A stretch of DNA of 64,000 nt from Actinomycetes bacterium. Its GTDB lineage: Bacteria; Actinomycetota; Acidimicrobiia; Acidimicrobiales; JAMCPL01. The translations under genes and the position numbers were made by a program. Within the stretch, counting starts at the first letter, position 1; every line of letters starts with the position of its first letter. Where the stretch lies: positions 85,642 through 149,641 of the forward strand of contig JAJZWU010000001.1 of NCBI GenBank assembly GCA_021846515.1. Reading direction: 5' to 3'. The notes under the pieces were generated by a model. It saw nothing but the letters and a program-made list of their open reading frames with translations. It was not told the origin of the DNA and searched no databases. Of the stretch, positions 55,932-64,000 are shown one piece after another.

Positions 55932-57353
55932 TTAAATTTTAATGATGCTTACCAGAAAAAATGTGGCAGGCAACGCAAAGAGCAGGCCGTCTATACGATC
56001 AAGTACACCACCGTGACCTGGTAGCATAAACCCCATATCCTTGACACCCAGTTCCCTTTTGACCATCGATTCCACCAGATCTCCGAGAGGAGATGACACA
56101 GCTACTACCACGCCGAGCAGTATTGCACTATAAAGGGTCCACGGCGAAACCATCGGCAACACACCTGCAGAGATACCCACTGAAGCAACTACGGCTCCTG
56201 CATATCCCTCCCAACTCTTATTGGGGCTGATTACAGGCGCCATTTTGTGGCGCCCATACAAGCTTCCCACGACATATGCACCGACATCGGCAGCAACCGT
56301 AGCTATGATAGCTCCCAACAGGAACGCTACCCCATGGCGATGAGGAAAGGTGGCAGGATTTAGCAGGAGGGCCGCATATGACCCAAGCACGCCGACCCAC
56401 AGAAAACCAAATATAGTTGAACTGGCACGAGTTACCGGCTTTATGCGAGCACGTGGTACAAGCACAAGCCATATACCGGTAAATGCAAAAGTGATGCTTG
56501 CCGCTACAGCCAATCCAGCCAGACCGGCATTATACGATGCGATTATAGTAGCCAGAGAACCCAGTAATCCTATCAACGTAATCGGATGCCTATGCGCCCT
56601 TCGCAGAGTAGCGTAGCACTCCATAGAAGCAAGCAACACCAGCACTGAGCATAATATCACTGCAGGAAGGGGTCCCAGATAAAGTGAGAGCAGGGCCAAT
56701 CCGCCGATAGCCAGACCACTCGCTATTGCGACAACAAGATTACGACTGCCCTTACGACCGCTTCTGGAAAGCGCTTCGTGTGCGTACCTCTTGCCTGAAG
56801 AGCTGACCGGCTCATTATCTTTTAGCTGATCGCCGGGCTGATCGCCGGAAGCTCTTTTAGCATGATCGGATACAGCCTCGTCTACCTGCTCTGAGGCGGA
56901 AGTACCAGAGACAGAAACATCAGAAGCAAAAGTGTCAGAGCCGGGGTCGTTGCCAAAGAGCACCTCGACATCGACATCAAGCTCCTCCCACTCATGAGCA
57001 TGTTCGCGCCACGATGGAGCCTGAAGAGCCCCCTCCTCCAGCATGGCAACCTCTTCTTCGCTGTCCCCGCTCTCCCTTGCTATCTCACGCAGTACGGCAG
57101 GAACAACCCCGGTAGGTGGATCCGTCCAGGAGGGCAACTTCAAATCATCTCCAGCAACCCCTTCCGATAGTTCGCTATTACCCGAATCTTCGTCCTGCAG
57201 ATTCGTTCCATCAATCTCCCCCTGTCCCTCCGGATCTGCATTATTGTCCTGTTGCAAACCGGCTTCCATCCTGCTCGCCTCTCTAGCGAGCATGGCGCCG
57301 GTGATCTTCACCTGCTGGGTGGGATTTGACTCTTCGTGAGCAACTTCATCCAC
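55932..57353 (-). CDS. cdsA: Phosphatidate cytidylyltransferase with acidic N-terminal extension
   Basis: 473 residues, against about 270 for the usual enzyme. The C-terminal 270 residues have eight helices and the CDP-diglyceride synthase signature SPLGDLVESMVKRELGVKDMGFMLPGHGGVLDRIDGLLF, preceded by SPNKSWEGYAGA. It makes CDP-diacylglycerol for phospholipid synthesis. The first 200 residues are strongly acidic (Glu/Asp/Ser-rich), with no domain I recognise, and are presumably cytoplasmic. Confidence 0.92.
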   Translation of the reverse strand: MDEVAHEESNPTQQVKITGAMLAREASRMEAGLQQDNNADPEGQGEIDGTNLQDEDSGNSELSEGVAGDDLKLPSWTDPPTGVVPAVLREIARESGDSEEEVAMLEEGALQAPSWREHAHEWEELDVDVEVLFGNDPGSDTFASDVSVSGTSASEQVDEAVSDHAKRASGDQPGDQLKDNEPVSSSGKRYAHEALSRSGRKGSRNLVVAIASGLAIGGLALLSLYLGPLPAVILCSVLVLLASMECYATLRRAHRHPITLIGLLGSLATIIASYNAGLAGLAVAASITFAFTGIWLVLVPRARIKPVTRASSTIFGFLWVGVLGSYAALLLNPATFPHRHGVAFLLGAIIATVAADVGAYVVGSLYGRHKMAPVISPNKSWEGYAGAVVASVGISAGVLPMVSPWTLYSAILLGVVVAVSSPLGDLVESMVKRELGVKDMGFMLPGHGGVLDRIDGLLFALPATFFLVSIIKI

Positions 57354-57358
57354 TACTA

Positions 57359-57937
57359 TTATTGTTCCATCAACTCGGTCTCTTTGTGGGCAAGCAGGGC
57401 ATCTATCTCACCAATGGCGCTATGGGTTGCTTTATCCATCTCGCGCTCAGCCCTCTCAAGCTCGTCCGAAGAAATCTCACTGTCATGCTTGAGTGCTTCC
57501 AACTCATGTCTGGCCTGACGACGAAGGTTGCGTACAGCCACCCTGCCGTCCTCTGCCTTCTGCTTTACCAATTTAACCAGATCCCTCCTCCTCTCTTCAG
57601 TGAGCGGAGGGAATGAAAGCCTGACTACCTGACCGTCGGAGCTTGGGGTGACACCCAATCCAGAACCCTGAATGGCCTTCTCTATTGCTTCTATCGATCC
57701 CTTGTCGTAGGGGGATATCACAAGCATCTTCGACTCAGGCACAGACATAGAGGCAAGCTTGCGTAACTCTACCTCTGTCCCATACAGCTGAACTTTAATT
57801 GTTTCAACCAGTCCAGGTACGGCACGACCGGTTCTGATCCCACCAAGCTCAGTTTTGACATGACCTACCGCCTTATTCATCTTTTCTCTGGACTCTTCGA
57901 TGGCTACATCTATGATTTCTTCGTTCATAGTACTCAT
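57359..57937 (-). CDS. frr: Ribosome recycling factor
   Basis: 192 residues. The motif GRAVPGLVETIKVQLYGTEVELRKLASMSVPESKMLVISPYD and FPPLTEERRRDLVKLVKQKAEDGRVAVRNLRRQA are diagnostic. It splits post-termination ribosomes with EF-G. Two in-frame ATGs (codons 1 and 4) lie in a 16-bp palindrome; codon 4 (MNEEIID) is an equally good start. Confidence 0.96.
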   Translation of the reverse strand: MSTMNEEIIDVAIEESREKMNKAVGHVKTELGGIRTGRAVPGLVETIKVQLYGTEVELRKLASMSVPESKMLVISPYDKGSIEAIEKAIQGSGLGVTPSSDGQVVRLSFPPLTEERRRDLVKLVKQKAEDGRVAVRNLRRQARHELEALKHDSEISSDELERAEREMDKATHSAIGEIDALLAHKETELMEQ

Positions 57938-57952
57938 AGTACTATAGTACTA
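57937..57952. repeat. 16-bp perfect palindrome at the frr start
   Basis: TAGTACTATAGTACTA is self-complementary and touches the first frr codon. It may only reflect low-complexity sequence. Confidence 0.5.
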
Positions 57953-57985
57953 GCGTGCCTGCCTCTGAAACTTATTCAATAACAT

Positions 57986-58711
57986 TCACTTGACAAGGGT
58001 ACCTATCTCGTCGCCGGAAAGCGCCTTACGCAAGTTTCCGGGCGGGCTAACTTCGAATACCAGCACAGGAAGATTATTATCCTTGCAAAAGGTGACAGCA
58101 GTCATATCCATTACCCTAAGGTCTCTATTCACCAGGTCCATAAATGACAGCCGTGCATACCTTACGGCAGATGGATCCTCTCTGGGATCGGCAGAATATA
58201 CCCCGTCCACGCCGGAATGAGTGCCTTTCAGCAGAATTTCAGCCCCGATTTCGGCAGCACGTAGGGCGGCTGACGTATCTGTAGTGAAGTACGGGTTACC
58301 CATACCTCCTGCCAGTATGATAACCCTGCCTTTTTCGAGATGCCGTATGGCACGTCTTCGGATGTAGGGCTCGGCTACCTGCGCCATCTGAACTGCAGTC
58401 ATTACACGTGTTGGCTGGCCAATGCGTTCTATCGCATCCTGTAGAGCAAGAGCGTTTATCACCGTGGCAAGCATTCCCATAGCATCCGACGAGGATCTCT
58501 CTATTCCCCTTCCCGCCCCGCGGTCACCTCGCCATATATTCCCCCCACCCACGACGATACCTAGTTCTATACCGAGGTCAGATACTGCCCCCGCTATATC
58601 CTCAGCCATCTGGGCAAGCACCACAGCATCTATGGTGTCAGGACATGCTGCAGAGACAAGCGCCTCTCCTGATAGCTTAAGGAGTTGCCGTTTCGGGTAA
58701 TCCTCGCTCAT
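57986..58711 (-). CDS. pyrH: UMP kinase
   Basis: 241 residues. LLKLSGEALV (phosphate loop), VVGGGNIWRG and GTHSGVDGVYSADPREDPSA are typical. It phosphorylates UMP to UDP and is usually allosterically controlled by GTP and UTP. No strong ribosome site; it starts 20 bp after tsf. Confidence 0.96.
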   Translation of the reverse strand: MSEDYPKRQLLKLSGEALVSAACPDTIDAVVLAQMAEDIAGAVSDLGIELGIVVGGGNIWRGDRGAGRGIERSSSDAMGMLATVINALALQDAIERIGQPTRVMTAVQMAQVAEPYIRRRAIRHLEKGRVIILAGGMGNPYFTTDTSAALRAAEIGAEILLKGTHSGVDGVYSADPREDPSAVRYARLSFMDLVNRDLRVMDMTAVTFCKDNNLPVLVFEVSPPGNLRKALSGDEIGTLVK

Positions 58712-58731
58712 CGTAGTGGATGCGGTCGCAC

Positions 58732-59526
58732 TTACCCTACGACAATCTGGGCAAACCTGACCACTTTTGCCTGGTCAAGCAATTTGGCTATTGTAACCTT
58801 CTCGTCACGCACGTAAGGCTGCTCTTCCAGGCAATTATCCTTGAAGAACCCATTGATCCTACCATCTACAATCTTTTCAAGAGCCGACTCAGGCTTGCCC
58901 TCGTTTCTCGATATTTCAAACAACGTCTCTCTCTCTCTCTCCACGTCCTCGGCAGGTACGTCGCTACGCGATATATACTTCGGCTTTGTAAAGGCTATAT
59001 GGACGGCTATATCATGTGCCAGCTCCTCGTCACCACCGGACAACTCTACTGCAACAGCGTTGATACCCCTACCAGCCTGTGTATGCAAGTAGCCTCCAAT
59101 TACATTCCCATGCCCCGCTTCCAGCCTAAGCAATCTGCCCAGAGATACGTTCTCCCTGAAAGAGCTACGCAATTCATCTATCGTCCCCTGCTGACCTGCA
59201 AGGGCATTCTCACCCTCTACGGCCAGTATATTTGCTAGTTGCTCTACTGCAGTAACAAATTGAGGGGCCTTCGCCACAAAGTCGGTTTCGCATCGCAACT
59301 CGACCGCCGCAACCACTCCATTCTTCATTACGAGTGACACTGCACCCTGCTCTGCTTCCCTGCCTTCCAGTTTTGCCAAACCGGCAAGACCCTTAACCCG
59401 CAGCCATTGCTTGGCCTCTTCCATGTCGCCCCCGCAGTTCTCAAGCGCATGTTTGGCATCGAGCATCCCGGCGCCTGTTAATTGCCGCAATCGCTGTACA
59501 TCTTGAGCTGTGAAATTATTACTCAA
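58732..59526 (-). CDS. tsf: Elongation factor Ts
   Basis: 264 residues. N-terminal UBA-like motif LRQLTGAGMLDAKHALENCGGDMEEAKQWLRVKG and the core ELRCETDFVAK are diagnostic. It recharges EF-Tu with GTP. The start is TTG, supported by GAGGT 8 nt upstream. Confidence 0.96.
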   Translation of the reverse strand: MSNNFTAQDVQRLRQLTGAGMLDAKHALENCGGDMEEAKQWLRVKGLAGLAKLEGREAEQGAVSLVMKNGVVAAVELRCETDFVAKAPQFVTAVEQLANILAVEGENALAGQQGTIDELRSSFRENVSLGRLLRLEAGHGNVIGGYLHTQAGRGINAVAVELSGGDEELAHDIAVHIAFTKPKYISRSDVPAEDVERERETLFEISRNEGKPESALEKIVDGRINGFFKDNCLEEQPYVRDEKVTIAKLLDQAKVVRFAQIVVG

Positions 59527-59605
59527 TTAAATTACCTCGTTTCATTTACCTAATTATTTATTATCTTTCTATAATGCCCACCACATCTGCACCCATGGTA
59601 GATCC

Positions 59606-60493
59606 TTACTCGGCCGTATCTGCATCTTCCGCCACTCCGTCGGGATCGTCAACAGTACCATCGTCAGCCCCCACTGCCCCGGCGCCATCGGCAACCACTA
59701 CTCCATCCGGGACTGCACCGTCCGCGTCCACGCCGCCCCCCACCTCTGCAGCCAACAGAAATTCGGGCTGCTCGCTCATAGAGACATCAGGCAGGTACAG
59801 ATTATTCTCACGCATGTACTTCCCTTCCGCCACCGCTTCAGCTATAGCACGACACACCAGCATACTTGCGCGTATGGCATCATCATTGCCAGGTATAACA
59901 TAATCAACCTGATCGGGATCGCAGTTGGTATCCACTACGGCGACTATTGGTATATGCAACTTACGCGCCTCTGCAATCGCAATGTGCTCTTTGGATGTAT
60001 CAATGATAAACACCGCATCCGGAACACGTTCAAGGGTCTTTATCCCTCCCAGGTTTCTCCTGAACTTATCGAGCTCACGCCTGTATTGAAGGGCCTCCTT
60101 CTTGGGCATGGCCTCAAAGTCTCCCGCGGACTCCATCTCTTCATACTCTTGCAATTTTCGGACTCTGGCCGAAATGGTAGAGAAGTTCGTCAACATACCC
60201 CCCAGCCAACGCTCGTTCACATAAGGCATTCCGCATGCTTTGGCATAAGCGGCAATCGGCTCTTGCGCCTGCTTCTTGGTGCCCACAAAGAGCACTACCC
60301 CACCCCTGGCTGCAAGATCCCTTATAAAACCGTAAGCATTTTCTATACCATCAAGGGTCTTTTTAACGTCTATTACATAGATGCCCTTCTTCTCACCGTA
60401 GATGTACCTAGCCATCTTCGGGTTCCAGCGTCTGGTCTGGTGACCAAAATGTATCCCAGCTTCAAGGAGCTGGCGGGTAGTAGTTATAGCCAT
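59606..60493 (-). CDS. rpsB: Ribosomal protein S2
   Basis: 295 residues. [38 protein letters not shown] and [23 protein letters not shown] are fully typical. The last 55 residues are an acidic Ala/Gly/Asp/Val-rich tail, common in actinobacterial S2 but long here. GGAGG lies before the ATG. Confidence 0.97.
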   Translation of the reverse strand: MAITTTRQLLEAGIHFGHQTRRWNPKMARYIYGEKKGIYVIDVKKTLDGIENAYGFIRDLAARGGVVLFVGTKKQAQEPIAAYAKACGMPYVNERWLGGMLTNFSTISARVRKLQEYEEMESAGDFEAMPKKEALQYRRELDKFRRNLGGIKTLERVPDAVFIIDTSKEHIAIAEARKLHIPIVAVVDTNCDPDQVDYVIPGNDDAIRASMLVCRAIAEAVAEGKYMRENNLYLPDVSMSEQPEFLLAAEVGGGVDADGAVPDGVVVADGAGAVGADDGTVDDPDGVAEDADTAE

Positions 60494-60581
60494 CTATCAA
60501 TCCTCCATCGGTTATACTTCCCCGGTACGACACCTTACAACAGTGACCGTGGATATGCCGGGTGCTTATTCTTGCATTACT

Positions 60582-60587
60582 ATTATA
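60582..60587 (-). promoter_or_regulatory. -10 box for rpsB-tsf
   Basis: TATAAT on the minus strand, about 90 nt before the rpsB start, with a weak -35. It implies a leader of about 80 nt that could carry autoregulation by S2. Confidence 0.5.
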
Positions 60588-60654
60588 TCACATAGATACG
60601 GTGCCGATTACCACAAGAAAGCGCCCAAAGATGGAGCGGCACCTATACGGTTGC

Positions 60655-61434
60655 CTATTTGCTGGCCAGCAGGCTTCTCAGTTGAAATAGAGCTTTGGTA
60701 TGTATCTGGCAGACCCGGCTCTCGGTAACCCCCAAAATGTCACCTATAGCAGCAAGAGTAAGCCCTTCGTAGTAGTAAAGCGCTATGACCGTCCTCTCTC
60801 GCTCTCTCAGGGACTGCAGGGCGTTGTTCAATAATTCCTGTGACTCCTTGCTTTCGAGAGCAAGGGAGGGCATGTCCGATGGATCAAAAAGCGTATCACC
60901 TATCGTCTTGCGTCCACTATGATCATCGTCGAAATAAAATACCTGTTCAAGAGCTACGATACCAGTAAATGAAATATCCTTTAATATCTGCTGCAGTCCG
61001 GATGCCTCAATGCCCATCTCTTCGGCAACTTCAGCCTCGCTGGGTACCCGGCCAAGAGTGGCATTAAGCTTCATGTAAGCCTGTTCCACCTCCTTGGCCT
61101 TCCTCCTCACCGATCTGGGCACCCAATCCATCTTACGCAACTCGTCTATAATTGCCCCCCTAATTCTGGCTATGGCATAGCTTTCAAATCTCACGCCGCG
61201 ATCCAGATCAAACCTCTCAATAGCATTTATAAGGCCGAAAAACCCATAGCTGACCAGGTCGGCCTGATCCACATAATCGGGCAAACCAGAGCCTATCCTG
61301 GCTGCTACGTATTTGACCATAGGAGAATAGTATATTAACAGCTTATCTCGGAGCTCTTTACTGGGCTCCTTCTTGTACTGCACCCATAGCTCGTTAATTG
61401 AATTGCTGCCCTGTTCCTGCTCGTCATCTACCAT
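60655..61434 (-). CDS. RNA polymerase sigma factor, WhiG/FliA family
   Basis: 259 residues. Region 2 is DLVSYGFFGLINAIERFDLDRGVRFESYAIARIRGAIIDELR, region 3 is RVPSEAEVAEEMGI and region 4 is REREETVIALYYYEG-like (RERERTVIALYYYEGLTLAAIGDILGVTESRVCQIH). No anti-sigma or flagellar gene is nearby. In streptomycetes the WhiG gene also lies close upstream of rpsB, so it may control development or motility. Its start overlaps xerC by 11 bp. Confidence 0.9.
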   Translation of the reverse strand: MVDDEQEQGSNSINELWVQYKKEPSKELRDKLLIYYSPMVKYVAARIGSGLPDYVDQADLVSYGFFGLINAIERFDLDRGVRFESYAIARIRGAIIDELRKMDWVPRSVRRKAKEVEQAYMKLNATLGRVPSEAEVAEEMGIEASGLQQILKDISFTGIVALEQVFYFDDDHSGRKTIGDTLFDPSDMPSLALESKESQELLNNALQSLRERERTVIALYYYEGLTLAAIGDILGVTESRVCQIHTKALFQLRSLLASK

Positions 61435-62356
61435 CTGAATGCGCCCTCGGATGTGAACCGGAATACGTCGACAACAATCTCTCTGTACTCACATGAGTAT
61501 ATATCTGCGTAGTAGCCAGTCTCTCATGACCAAGCAATTCCTGAACGACCCTAAGGTCGGCGCCGCCATCCAGAAGATGCGTTGCAAAGCTGTGACGCAA
61601 TTGATGGGGATGGACATGTACGGGGAGCCGGCCGTCGACAATTCTCCTTACCTCTCTGGAGTCGATCCTGTCTCCCCTCATGCCGAGGAATACTGCGTTC
61701 GTATGTACAGTAGGATTGTTTGCAGCAATACTGCCCCTGCCCTTTGACAACCACTCACTGATGGCCTCTATACATAGGACATGCATAGGTACCCTTCTCT
61801 CCTTGCTGCCCTTGCCAATAACGGTCAAAACAGCATCTTCCAGGTTAACGTCCCGTATATCCAACGAACACAACTCAGCCACTCTAATGCCGCACCCATA
61901 CAGAGTCTCTACAATAGCCCTATCTCGTAGCTCTCGTATATTGGCACTGTTCTCGGAGCCGCTGCCTGCGCTACTGCCAGTAGCGATATTGCTCCGGCTA
62001 CTGCTCATCATTAGATTGATCTGGTCACCTGTAAGCACATCAGGTAGCTTACGCTTCTGCCCCAGCGATTTCAACTGCCCGGTTGGATCACCGGTGATCC
62101 TCCCTGTAGACACAAGCCATGAATAGTAGTTCTTCAAAGATGACAGTTTCCGCGACATAGAAGAGGGCATGTACCCCCTGGTGCCCAGATATGCCAGGTA
62201 CCTCCTTACCAAGATACGATCGACCATTCCAGGGCCATGCAGAGATAGGCGCTCACACCACCCGGCGAACCTATCAACGTCTTTGACATAAGCTGACGCT
62301 GTAGCGGGCGAATATCTCTCTAGTGCTATGCGGTAATCATCTACATACCACCCCAT
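61424..62356 (-). CDS. xerC: Tyrosine recombinase XerC-like
   Basis: 310 residues. The SAM-like N-terminal domain is followed by the catalytic domain with Arg in YGCGIRVAELCSLD, Lys in GKGSKERRVPM, HQLRHSFATHLLDGGADLRVVQELLGHE and Tyr in TQIYTHVS. All six catalytic residues are present. It resolves chromosome dimers at dif with XerD, or acts alone. ATG 62356 has TAGAAT 6 nt upstream and no ribosome site, so it is probably leaderless. Confidence 0.9.
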   Translation of the reverse strand: MGWYVDDYRIALERYSPATASAYVKDVDRFAGWCERLSLHGPGMVDRILVRRYLAYLGTRGYMPSSMSRKLSSLKNYYSWLVSTGRITGDPTGQLKSLGQKRKLPDVLTGDQINLMMSSSRSNIATGSSAGSGSENSANIRELRDRAIVETLYGCGIRVAELCSLDIRDVNLEDAVLTVIGKGSKERRVPMHVLCIEAISEWLSKGRGSIAANNPTVHTNAVFLGMRGDRIDSREVRRIVDGRLPVHVHPHQLRHSFATHLLDGGADLRVVQELLGHERLATTQIYTHVSTERLLSTYSGSHPRAHSDGR

Positions 62357-62362
62357 GTTATT

Positions 62363-62368
62363 ATTCTA
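62363..62368 (-). promoter_or_regulatory. -10 box for leaderless xerC-sigma
   Basis: TAGAAT on the minus strand, exactly 6 nt before the ATG at 62356. No Shine-Dalgarno. Confidence 0.55.
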
Positions 62369-62443
62369 GCCCAGTGGCCTCCCCTGCATATAGCATCTGG
62401 CGTTATCCAGCCAAGCAGGAGCATCATGTCGCAGCATTTTTTA

Positions 62444-62498
62444 CCTTGGGTTTGACCACAGCAGCCCTGGACATAGCGGTCATCGCCCGGCTGCCCTG
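62444..62498 (-). repeat. R3 hairpin repeat, copy 5
   Basis: Reverse complement runs CAGGGCAGCCGGGCGATGAC to GGTCAAACCCAAGG. It lies between the divergent xerC and response regulator genes. Confidence 0.75.
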
Positions 62499-62571
62499 CC
62501 ATCCAGAATGGCCACCGTCTACGCTTACGTCACGACAAGAGCTGTGTCCGGTGTTAACCTGTTAGTATACC

Positions 62572-63249
62572 GTGAAACATACGTTGATGATAGTTGAAGA
62601 TGATGAACGCATTAGCGCCTCGCTTAAGATCGCGCTGGAAGAAGAGGGGTATATCGTCAGCGAATCATCCAATGGAGAGGACGCTCTGGACAGGTTCCGG
62701 GCATCCCCTGTCGATGTGATGCTGATGGATATAATGCTGCCCGGCATGGATGGGTTGGAGTGCTGCCGGCAGATAAGAAGGTTCAGCAATGTACCGATAA
62801 TAATGCTGACTGCACGTATAGATACTCACGATATAGTAGCAGGGCTGGAAGCCGGTGCGGACGATTACGTCACCAAGCCATTTGTATTGAAGGAACTAAC
62901 CGCACGAATCAGGGCATCGCTCAGGCGCTCACAGCTGAAAAACGACAGCGATAAAGTGACCATAGGCAATATCACCGTTCATACCGATGAAGGCATAGTC
63001 ACAAAAGAGGGCGATGATCTTCACTTCACCAAGACAGAGTTCAGATTGATCTGCGAGCTGATAGACAACCTGGGGAAGCTCCTATCAAGAGAGCAATTGC
63101 TCGATCGGGTATGGGGATATGATTACTTTGCAGACGGCAGGCTGGTGGATGTGCATATCAGGAGAATACGCATCAAGATAGAGGACGATCCTGCCAACCC
63201 GAAGCATCTGGTAACCGTAAGGGGACTGGGATATAAATTGGTCGGATGA
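62572..63249 (+). CDS. OmpR-family response regulator
   Basis: 225 residues. The receiver domain has acidic pocket EDDERI, phospho-acceptor Asp in MLMDIMLPGMDG and Lys in DDYVTKPF. The C-terminal winged helix ends with GRLVDVHIRRIRIKIEDDPANPKHLVTVRGLGYKL. It regulates transcription in answer to the kinase encoded next, with which it overlaps by 4 bp. GTG start without ribosome site. Target genes unknown. Confidence 0.93.
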   Translation: MKHTLMIVEDDERISASLKIALEEEGYIVSESSNGEDALDRFRASPVDVMLMDIMLPGMDGLECCRQIRRFSNVPIIMLTARIDTHDIVAGLEAGADDYVTKPFVLKELTARIRASLRRSQLKNDSDKVTIGNITVHTDEGIVTKEGDDLHFTKTEFRLICELIDNLGKLLSREQLLDRVWGYDYFADGRLVDVHIRRIRIKIEDDPANPKHLVTVRGLGYKLVG

Positions 63250-64000
63250 TTCCAGGACGGAAAATACAACGCCAATATCGCTCGCGTAAACGCATGAGGC
63301 TGAGGACCCGGCTAACGGTCATATTCGGTCTGGGCGCTCTTTTGCTCTCAGTATTTCTGGCAAGCATGACCTACTTCACTGCACGCCATTACATAATATC
63401 ACAACGCGCTACTTCCGATATACACCAGACCTTTGCAAACGCATCTCTGGTTCTCACTGCTCTCAGGTCGTCGGATGCAAAAGCATCAGCAATCATCGAT
63501 ACAATAGGGACCGCACCAGGGGCAAGATCTATACTGACCGTCCACCATCATTGGTATGCAACGTCAATCTCCATAGGTGAGGACTCACTTCCCACAAGCT
63601 TCAAGCAGATGGTCATCTCTGGAACGCCTGCAGATCAGATATTCATGGTATCCAACACACCAGAATTCGGTGTAGGCATGCCGCTTCCAAGCGTAGGTGC
63701 ATCCTACTTTGAGGTTTTCTCCATGTCGGACCTGAATAGCGTGTTCAAGGTATTGCTGCTCGTGCTGACGGTAACGACTCTATTGACCGCTCTGGCAGGT
63801 GCTGCAACCGGAAGGTGGGTAGCCAGCCGTGTACTGCGCTCACTCGTGACCACATCCCAGGCAGCAGTCGATATTGCAAGCGGCAATCTGGATACTCGCC
63901 TCAAGACTACGGGGGACTCCGATCTGGATCCTCTATTTGAATCCTTCAATCAAATGGCAGATTCTCTTTCACGACGAATAGAGCGTGAAGCCAGGTTTAC
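63246..64000 (+). CDS. Sensor histidine kinase, N-terminal part (cut by window end)
   Basis: The frame starts at ATG 63246 (ATGA overlap with the regulator) and stays open to the edge, about 251 codons. A basic start (MIPGRKIQRQ) leads to a membrane helix (about 24-44). An extracytoplasmic sensor region of about 110 residues is followed by a second helix (near 172-195) and a HAMP domain (SLVTTSQAAVDIASGNLDTRL...FNQMADSLSRRIERE). The His-box and ATPase domains lie beyond the window. Signal sensed is unknown. Confidence 0.88.
   Translation, partial: MIPGRKIQRQYRSRKRMRLRTRLTVIFGLGALLLSVFLASMTYFTARHYIISQRATSDIHQTFANASLVLTALRSSDAKASAIIDTIGTAPGARSILTVHHHWYATSISIGEDSLPTSFKQMVISGTPADQIFMVSNTPEFGVGMPLPSVGASYFEVFSMSDLNSVFKVLLLVLTVTTLLTALAGAATGRWVASRVLRSLVTTSQAAVDIASGNLDTRLKTTGDSDLDPLFESFNQMADSLSRRIEREARF

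Noticed and set aside
1..64000. CRISPR array, rRNA operon, prophage or full insertion sequence
   Set aside because: No regular spacer-repeat arrangement, rRNA sequence, phage gene or transposase was found.

Overview
The window is a gene-dense stretch of a bacterial chromosome, almost certainly from an actinobacterium. I infer an Acidimicrobiia-like, acid-tolerant organism. Signs of this are the block order sigma(WhiG/FliA)-rpsB-tsf-pyrH-frr-cdsA-dxr-rseP-ispG and rimP-nusA-infB-rbfA-truB-ribF-rpsO-pnp, a mycobacterial-type SerC, a wecA-atpZ-atpI-atpB block, and a secreted S53 acid peptidase. Base composition looks near 50% GC, and Ile ATA and Arg AGG codons are frequent, unlike high-GC actinobacteria. 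The genus cannot be fixed from the sequence alone.

Layout. 1-3.5 kb: the end of an MFS transporter, a histidine phosphatase, a peroxiredoxin and a SufR-like Fe-S regulator. 3.9-9.3 kb: two secreted enzymes on the minus strand, a GH25-like protein with Fn3 and IPT domains and a sedolisin with a triple C-terminal repeat. 9.7-14.8 kb: copper chaperone, copper ATPase and an MMPL exporter. 14.9-18.9 kb: SerC, an aminotransferase and a flavin monooxygenase. 19-23.5 kb: a tight operon rpiB-glyA (fused), wecA, atpZ, atpI, atpB, which stops at atpB. 23.9-35.4 kb: accessory metabolism and transport (thiolase-like protein, APC permease, siroheme reductase, DrrAB-type ABC exporter, two DHA2 MFS pumps, class II aldolase). 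35.6-48.1 kb: translation and RNA genes from M16 peptidase/pnp back to rimP. 48.4-52.3 kb: PPOx protein, membrane protein, tRNA-Val, a surface protein and a sortase. 52.3-62.4 kb: isoprenoid, envelope and translation operon, then a sigma factor and XerC. 62.6 kb to the end: a two-component system cut by the window edge.

Three dispersed repeat families occupy the intergenic space. R1 (2 copies) and R2 (2 copies plus a remnant) are small, TA-flanked, inverted-repeat elements without a transposase. In three places their terminal TAG is the stop codon of the neighbouring gene. R3 (5 copies) is a short hairpin-forming repeat found mostly between divergent genes. A 25-bp palindrome is shared by one copy of R1 and one of R2. 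Several genes have a TANNNT box 6-8 nt before the start codon and no Shine-Dalgarno, which suggests leaderless transcripts, while the ribosomal and translation-factor genes mostly have clear Shine-Dalgarno sequences.

No CRISPR array, rRNA, phage or complete insertion sequence was seen. The most unusual points are the stop-codon-associated mini-elements, the R3 family, the RpiB-GlyA fusion, the isolated atpB end of the ATP synthase operon, and an intrinsic-terminator-like hairpin inside the first codons of the sortase gene.
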